A DNA stretch of 53,458 nucleotides. Origin: Micromonospora cabrerizensis (GTDB lineage Bacteria > Actinomycetota > Actinomycetes > Mycobacteriales > Micromonosporaceae). The stretch lies in the NCBI RefSeq assembly GCF_022230955.1, contig NZ_JAKKFI010000024.1, positions 1 to 53,458 of the forward strand, given 5' to 3'. Positions 49,064 through 53,458 of this stretch are shown here, piece by piece. The stretch's first letter is position 1. Each line of letters opens with the position of its first letter. Made by a program: the position numbers and the translations under genes. The notes below the pieces were generated by a model that worked only from the letters and a program-made list of their open reading frames with translations, had not been told where the DNA came from and did not search any database.

Positions 49064-50241
49064 ACGAGCAGGAGCTGCGTCGACTGCTGACCGTCAGCGT
49101 CGAGGACGTACTGCCCAGTCAGCCAGCCGCCGTCGGATGGGAGCGGGCTCGGCGTACCCGGCGTCATCGGCGGGCCGTCGGGGCCGTCGCCCTGGCCGTG
49201 ACACTGGTCGGCGGTGGCACGGTGGCGCTGCTGCGACCGCCCGTCGATCCGCCATCGACCCATCCGGTGGCGCCGACCGTCGAGCCCACCCACGCCGATC
49301 CCGTGCAGCGGCCCCCCGCCCAGTTGACCTTCCCTCCCGATCCGCTGGCCCGGCTCGGCAACCCGGCGACGGTGCGACTCTCCGAGCGACCGGTCCAGCG
49401 GGCGCTGGCGCTGTTCCAGCCGGTGGACGAGGAATATCACGCGGACGGCCCGGTGCGGGTGCTCGGCGACGACGGCGTGGTGCGCAGTCTCGACGTGGTG
49501 ACGCTGGCCCCCACCAGGGACGCGGGCGGCAACGAGGCGCCCGCCGTGAAGCCGGGTGTGCTCTCGCCGGACGGCCGATGGGCCGCCTTCGCGCAGACCA
49601 ACGAGCTGGTCATGGTCGACCTCGTCAGGCCGGGCGTACGCCGGATCCCGCTCGACGGCTACCTGGAGCTGGTTGTCTGGTCGGGCGACCGGGTGTTGGT
49701 GGGCGGCGACAACCGGACGTACGCGGTGCAGCGGGATTCCGACGCGGCGAGCACCATCGGCGTCTCGGCCTGGGACGTGGTCGCACCCGACCCGGCGGCC
49801 GGCCGCGAGGCGGCGCTGATCGAGATGATCGGCGAGCGGGGTGGCCTGAAACTGCGCACCCGGACCGCCCAGGACGGCGCGGTTCGCGCCGAACAGCCGG
49901 TCACCGCCTCGGCGCTGCCGTCGCCGTTCCAGGTCAACGAGTTCTACGGCCGGGGCTGGCTGCACGGCGAGCGGCTGGCCCGCGCTGCGTGGATCACCAA
50001 CAGCGAGATCGACGGCGCCGAGGGGGCGGCCGTGCTGGACGCGCGAACGGGTGCCGTGGCCCACCTGCTCGACCTGGGTCGGGATCGCGCCAAGGGCTGC
50101 TGCGAGGTGCTGGGCTGGGACAACAAGGGTGCCGTCCTGCTTCGGCTGGAGCCGGCTGCGCTGGCGCGCTGGCACCCGGAGACCGGCGAGATCACCGGCA
50201 TCGTCCGCGACCTGCGCGGCACGATCGCGCTTGCCGGCTGA
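49060..50241 (+). CDS. Membrane-anchored beta-propeller-like protein, putative partner of the sigma factor
   Basis: A 393-residue protein. A cytoplasmic N-terminus (1-37; LRRLLTVSVEDVLP) is followed by one membrane segment (about 38-58) and an external domain. That domain has repeated beta-propeller-like strands (LSPDGRWAAFAQTNELVMVDL, LELVVWSGDRVLVGGDNRTYAV, VLGWDNKGAVLLRLEPAALARWHPETGEI). The short cytoplasmic head and place suggest an anti-sigma factor, but it lacks the HxxxCxxC zinc motif. The GTG start overlaps the sigma stop, and a strong terminator follows. Confidence 0.8.
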   Translation: MNEQELRRLLTVSVEDVLPSQPAAVGWERARRTRRHRRAVGAVALAVTLVGGGTVALLRPPVDPPSTHPVAPTVEPTHADPVQRPPAQLTFPPDPLARLGNPATVRLSERPVQRALALFQPVDEEYHADGPVRVLGDDGVVRSLDVVTLAPTRDAGGNEAPAVKPGVLSPDGRWAAFAQTNELVMVDLVRPGVRRIPLDGYLELVVWSGDRVLVGGDNRTYAVQRDSDAASTIGVSAWDVVAPDPAAGREAALIEMIGERGGLKLRTRTAQDGAVRAEQPVTASALPSPFQVNEFYGRGWLHGERLARAAWITNSEIDGAEGAAVLDARTGAVAHLLDLGRDRAKGCCEVLGWDNKGAVLLRLEPAALARWHPETGEITGIVRDLRGTIALAG

Positions 50242-50248
50242 GCGCCGC

Positions 50249-50276
50249 CCCCGCGCGACGGTGTGATCGCGCGGGG
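50249..50276. terminator. Perfect 10-bp hairpin, bidirectional terminator
   Basis: CCCCGCGCGA (50249-50258) and TCGCGCGGGG (50267-50276) pair perfectly around an eight-base loop, between the convergent propeller and sulfurtransferase genes. Confidence 0.8.
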
Positions 50277-50323
50277 ACGGCCGAGCCGCTCAGGCCGCCG
50301 GCCAGCTCAGGCAGCGGGGCTGG

Positions 50324-51226
50324 TCAGGCGGCGAGGCCGCCGGGCTGGTCGCCCTTGACCACGGGTGCCCGGACCAGGTTGCCCCACTCGGTCCACGAGC
50401 CGTCGTAGTTGCGCACCTGCGGGTAGCCCAGCAGGTGCCGCAGCACGAACCAGGTGTGGCTGGACCGCTCACCGATCCGGCAGTACGCGATCACGTCGTC
50501 GTCGGGGCTGAGCCCCAGTTGGTCGGCGTAGATCGCCCGCAGCTCGTCGGCGGACTTGAAGGTGCCGTCCTCGTTGGCGGCGGACTTCCACGGCTTGCTG
50601 ACCGCACCCGGGATGTGCCCGCCACGCAGCGCGCCCTCCTGCGGGTAGTCCGGCATGTGCAGCGTCTCGCCGGTGTACTCACCCGGCGACCGGACGTCGA
50701 CCAGCGGCCGGCCGGCTGCGATGTGCGCCATGACCTGCTCACGGTAGGCCCGCAGCGGCGCGTCGTCCCGCTGCGGCACCGGGTAGTCGGCGCGGGGCCG
50801 AGCCGGCTTGTCGCGGGTCACCTCGCGGCCCTCGGCGATCCACTTCTGCCGACCGCCGTCGAGCAGTCGCACGTCGGCGTGGCCGAAGAGCGAGAAAACC
50901 CAGAGGGCGTACGCGGCCCACCAGTTGAAGTTGTCGCCGTAGAAGACGACGGTGTCGCCCCGGCCGATGCCCTTCGCGGCGCACAGCTCGGCGAAGCTCT
51001 TCGCGTCCAGGTAGTCCCGGGTCACCTGGTCGTTCAGCTCCAGGTGCCAGTCGACCTTCACGGCACCGGGGATGTGACCGGATTCGTAGAGCAGCACGTC
51101 CTCGTCGGACTCGACAACGACGAGGCCCTCGTCGCCCAGGTGCTCGGCCAGCCACTCGGTGGTGACCAGCCGCTGCGGGTCCGCGTACGACTGGAGGCGG
51201 GGATCGGGATCGCTCGGCACAGACAT
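50324..51226 (-). CDS. Two-domain sulfurtransferase (thiosulfate sulfurtransferase, CysA/SseA type)
   Basis: A 300-residue protein with two rhodanese domains. The N-terminal domain (about 20-135; [25 protein letters not shown]) is inactive in the family. The C-terminal domain (about 165-290; [37 protein letters not shown]) holds catalytic Cys249 in [13 protein letters not shown]. It moves sulfur from thiosulfate to acceptors such as cyanide or thiols. The CRIGERSS loop marks thiosulfate rather than mercaptopyruvate use. ATG at 51226. Confidence 0.93.
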   Translation of the reverse strand: MSVPSDPDPRLQSYADPQRLVTTEWLAEHLGDEGLVVVESDEDVLLYESGHIPGAVKVDWHLELNDQVTRDYLDAKSFAELCAAKGIGRGDTVVFYGDNFNWWAAYALWVFSLFGHADVRLLDGGRQKWIAEGREVTRDKPARPRADYPVPQRDDAPLRAYREQVMAHIAAGRPLVDVRSPGEYTGETLHMPDYPQEGALRGGHIPGAVSKPWKSAANEDGTFKSADELRAIYADQLGLSPDDDVIAYCRIGERSSHTWFVLRHLLGYPQVRNYDGSWTEWGNLVRAPVVKGDQPGGLAA

Positions 51227-51317
51227 GATCCCCAAACTACGCCGCACTGCGACCAGAACGCCCGCCATCGACGATCGGGGGCCGCAGATGTGGTGCGGGG
51301 AACGTTGATAGTGCCGT

Positions 51318-51764
51318 TCAGGCGCGGCGGTGGACGATGCGCCCGGCGACCACGGTCACCAGGCAGACACCGTCGACACCGTGAACCGCAAGGTCGGCGC
51401 GCCCGCCCGGAAGCAGCGCCGCCGACACCGCGACGGGCAGCACCAGCAGGTCGCTCCTGTCGACGGCAGCCCGCAGCAGCGGGTCGGTCAGGTGCTCGGC
51501 CAACACCGCCGTCATTCCGTTCCGCAGCAGCGCGTGCACCCGCTCGCGTGGGGTGGGCGCAGCCGGCAGCGGGCCGTCGTGCAGCAGACCCGGCCCCAGG
51601 GTGCCGGGCCATTGGCGGACCCGAACGCCCGGGTACGCCCCACTCAGCTCGGCCAACGGTCCGACGGCCTCGATCCGGTCGCCGCCCACCAGGACAGCGT
51701 GCTCCGGCACCGCCTCGCCGACCCGGTCCCGCCAGAGCAGCGGCGCGGTGTGAAGGGTGAGCAC
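51318..51764 (-). CDS. Small imidazolonepropionase-like composite domain protein
   Basis: A 148-residue protein resembling the composite beta domain of amidohydrolases (imidazolonepropionase type): [34 protein letters not shown] at the start and [19 protein letters not shown] at the end. The metal-binding TIM barrel is missing, so it is unlikely to be a hydrolase; it could be a binding or scaffold domain. The GTG start lies two bases after the SGNH hydrolase stop, which indicates translational coupling. Similar stand-alone proteins occur in other actinomycetes, so it is probably not a decayed gene. Confidence 0.75.
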   Translation of the reverse strand: MLTLHTAPLLWRDRVGEAVPEHAVLVGGDRIEAVGPLAELSGAYPGVRVRQWPGTLGPGLLHDGPLPAAPTPRERVHALLRNGMTAVLAEHLTDPLLRAAVDRSDLLVLPVAVSAALLPGGRADLAVHGVDGVCLVTVVAGRIVHRRA

Positions 51765-51766
51765 GG

Positions 51767-52534
51767 TCAGCCGACGATCGGCCCGAGCAGTGGGCGCTTC
51801 GCGGTCACCGTGTCGCCGGACGACCGACCGGTCAGCCGCCGCCGCACCCACGGCGCGAGGTGCTGACCGGCCCACCGCAGGTCGGCGGCCCGGGCGGCCA
51901 GCCACGGCGACGGGGCCGGGTGCGGCGGGACCATCAGCCACTCCTCGTCGCACCCGACACCGAGCGCGTTCAACACCTGCCCGGCGACCCGGCGGTGGCC
52001 GGCCGGGGAGAGGTGCAGCCGGTCGGTGCTCCAGAGCATCGGGTTGAGGAAGGTGTCGTCGGCGTACAGGTCGACCATGATCGCCCCGTGCCGCTCGGCG
52101 GTCTCGCCGACCGCTTGGTTCAGCAACTGCACCCGGGGGGCGACGAGACGCTGGCCGGGCAGTCGGGCCATCACGTCGGCGAACCGGAAGAGCAGCACGT
52201 CCGCGCCGCCCGAGCGCAGTTGCCGGACCACCTCGTCGAAGCGGGCCACCAGCGCGCCGGGGTCGAAGTTGCGGCGCAGCACGTCGTTGCCGCCGGCCGC
52301 GAAGCTGATCAGGTCGGGCTTCATCGCCACCGCCGCCGGCACCTGCTCGGCGACCACGCCGGGGAAGAGCCGGCCGCGGATGGCCAGATTCGCGTACCGG
52401 AAGTCGGGGCCCGCGTCGGCGGCGAGCCGGGTCGCCACCAGGTCCGCCCATCCCCGGTAGGTGCCGTCCGGGTACGCGTCGTCCATGCCCTCGGTGAAAC
52501 TGTCCCCGACCGCGACAAAACTGCGCCAGCGCAC
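51767..52534 (-). CDS. SGNH/GDSL hydrolase
   Basis: A 255-residue esterase or lipase-type hydrolase. Block I is AVGDSFTEGMDD with the nucleophile in GDS. Block II Gly is in LAIRGRLFPGVV, block III is SFAAGGNDVLRR, and block V Asp/His is in STDRLHLSPAGHR. No signal peptide is seen, so it probably acts in the cytoplasm. The substrate is unknown. The GTG start at 52534 has AAGGGGGG upstream. It is followed after two bases by the imidazolonepropionase-like gene. Confidence 0.92.
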   Translation of the reverse strand: MRWRSFVAVGDSFTEGMDDAYPDGTYRGWADLVATRLAADAGPDFRYANLAIRGRLFPGVVAEQVPAAVAMKPDLISFAAGGNDVLRRNFDPGALVARFDEVVRQLRSGGADVLLFRFADVMARLPGQRLVAPRVQLLNQAVGETAERHGAIMVDLYADDTFLNPMLWSTDRLHLSPAGHRRVAGQVLNALGVGCDEEWLMVPPHPAPSPWLAARAADLRWAGQHLAPWVRRRLTGRSSGDTVTAKRPLLGPIVG

Positions 52535-52698
52535 CCGCGCCCCCCTTACGCCATTCGTTGCCTGCGGCGACCAGTCTTTCACCGCGGGCACGTTCGATAC
52601 CGCCCCGATCGGCGGACGTGGCGGAGGTCATGGGCCGGTCGTGCGACAACCCCCGCCGCCCGATGCCGGCGGCCTGCGCCGAGGCGGTCGACAGGAGC

Positions 52699-52726
52699 GA
52701 CCGGCCACCCACGTGAGCGGCCGGTC
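52699..52726. terminator. Hairpin after the right-edge propeller gene
   Basis: GACCGGCC (52699-52706) and GGCCGGTC (52719-52726) form an eight-pair stem with a 12-base loop, 33 bases after the propeller stop on the minus strand. Confidence 0.45.
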
Positions 52727-52758
52727 CCCGTCGTACCGGTGGCGGTGCACCGGTTGGC

Positions 52759-53458
52759 TCAGCCCAGCAGGCCACCCCACGGGTGACCGGCCGGAACCGC
52801 CGCGCCGGCCCGCACCCGGCCGTCGGCGCCGTAGCGGACCAGCTGGTACGCCGGCGCGTCGTCGGCGGGCGTCGCGGTGTTGACCTGGACCACCAGATCA
52901 CCGTCGGCCAGCGTGACCGCGTCGATGGCCTGGCCGTGGCCGGTCGGCTTGCTCCAGGCCCGATCGAACGGCGCCAGTTCGGTGGCCGCCCCACTGGCCC
53001 CGTCGACCTGGTAGGTGCGGAACTGCCAGCCGCAGGCGCAACCACCGGCACTGGGCACGTGGGTGCTGATCACCAGGGACCGACCGTCGCGGGAGATCCC
53101 GGCCACCGCGTCGATGACGAGGTTCTTCGGGACGCGCGGTGTGATCGAACGTTCGGCACCCCGCTCGTCGCGGACGTGCACCGCCCGGTCGGTGAACCGG
53201 GAGATCCACCCTCCGGACACCGTCGGGCAGGTCGCCTGCCGGTTGGCGAGCACCTTCCGGCCGGTGCCGTCGGCGTTGACGGCGACGACCGTCCAGTCGT
53301 TCTCCCGGCCCAGGCCGAACAGCACCCGCCCGGAGTCGAGCCAGCTCGGGGCGCAGGTCTGCTGACCCTGGGTCGGGACGGCGCGCTGGTTCGTGCCGTC
53401 GAAGTCGCTGATCACCAGCCGGCCGGCGGAGGCCTCCACCCACGCGGCCCGCCGACCG
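52759..53458 (-). CDS. TolB/PD40-like beta-propeller protein, C-terminal fragment
   Basis: The frame has no stop through the right window edge, so this is the end of a longer gene. The 233 visible residues show propeller-blade strands: RLVISDFDGTNQRAVPTQG, PSWLDSGRVLFGLGRENDWTVVAVNADGTGRKVL, AGISRDGRSLVISTH and LADGDLVVQVNT. The repeated DGTxxR pattern is that of TolB/PD40 blades. A CACGW motif occurs near the middle. An internal GTG (53439) should not be taken as the start, because the frame upstream (RRAAWVEAS) also reads as propeller. Confidence 0.75.
   Translation of the reverse strand, partial: GRRAAWVEASAGRLVISDFDGTNQRAVPTQGQQTCAPSWLDSGRVLFGLGRENDWTVVAVNADGTGRKVLANRQATCPTVSGGWISRFTDRAVHVRDERGAERSITPRVPKNLVIDAVAGISRDGRSLVISTHVPSAGGCACGWQFRTYQVDGASGAATELAPFDRAWSKPTGHGQAIDAVTLADGDLVVQVNTATPADDAPAYQLVRYGADGRVRAGAAVPAGHPWGGLLG

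Overview
The window is very GC-rich DNA dense in genes that start with GTG or ATG, often in ATGA-type overlaps. It comes from a filamentous actinomycete, most likely Micromonosporaceae (Micromonospora or a close relative). The main reason is the order crgA - DUF881 - class E sortase - trpG/pabA - pknB - pknA - pbpA - rodA - pstP - fhaB - fhaA - tRNA-Leu, which is the actinobacterial cell-growth locus usually found near the chromosomal origin. The genus is inferred from protein style and memory, not from a search.

Layout. 1-2.5 kb: the start of a TlyC/CNNM-type membrane protein that runs off the left edge and appears to begin at ATC, then a membrane iron-sulfur oxidoreductase. 2.7-6.85 kb: crgA, then a tight plus-strand unit of DUF881 protein, class E sortase, small membrane protein and TrpG/PabA. 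6.9-16.6 kb: a minus-strand unit transcribed fhaA-fhaB-pstP-rodA-pbpA-pknA-pknB, with a YdcF-like gene after it. Two FHA proteins, two Ser/Thr kinases and their phosphatase sit with the SEDS polymerase and transpeptidase they are known to control elsewhere. 16.8-18.9 kb: tRNA-Leu(CAG), a CDP-paratose-2-epimerase-like enzyme and a WecG/TagA glycosyltransferase. 18.9-27.7 kb: accessory genes: a secreted subtilase, small unknown proteins, an XRE(DUF5753)/DUF397 pair with a TTA codon, a cluster of tiny coupled ORFs, two PASTA membrane proteins and a polytopic membrane protein. 27.8-30.8 kb: a GCS2-family ligase, then YceI and MarR genes that share a divergent promoter. 31-33.7 kb: a large XRE-STAND-TPR regulator. 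33.8-40.5 kb: a leucine/isovalerate catabolic cluster (acyl-CoA dehydrogenase, carboxyltransferase, HMG-CoA lyase, biotin carboxylase, TetR) interrupted by a secreted snapalysin-like protease on the opposite strand. 40.5-45.2 kb: an HSP90-family ATPase followed two bases later by a 963-residue TPR protein. 45.3-48.4 kb: an MFS exporter, an FAD monooxygenase and a divergent TetR gene with three operator copies. 48.5-50.2 kb: a SigE-family sigma factor with an overlapping membrane/propeller partner. 50.3 kb to the end: a two-domain rhodanese, an SGNH hydrolase coupled to an imidazolonepropionase-like fragment, and a truncated beta-propeller gene at the right edge.

Most promising for follow-up: the HSP90-TPR operon, the three-site TetR operator that matches both promoters, the tiny-ORF cluster at 23.2-23.9 kb, and two intergenic structures (an inverted repeat plus G-quadruplex-type tract at 27.7-27.8 kb, and a nested inverted repeat at 38.3-38.4 kb). 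No CRISPR array, insertion sequence, prophage or rRNA operon was seen.
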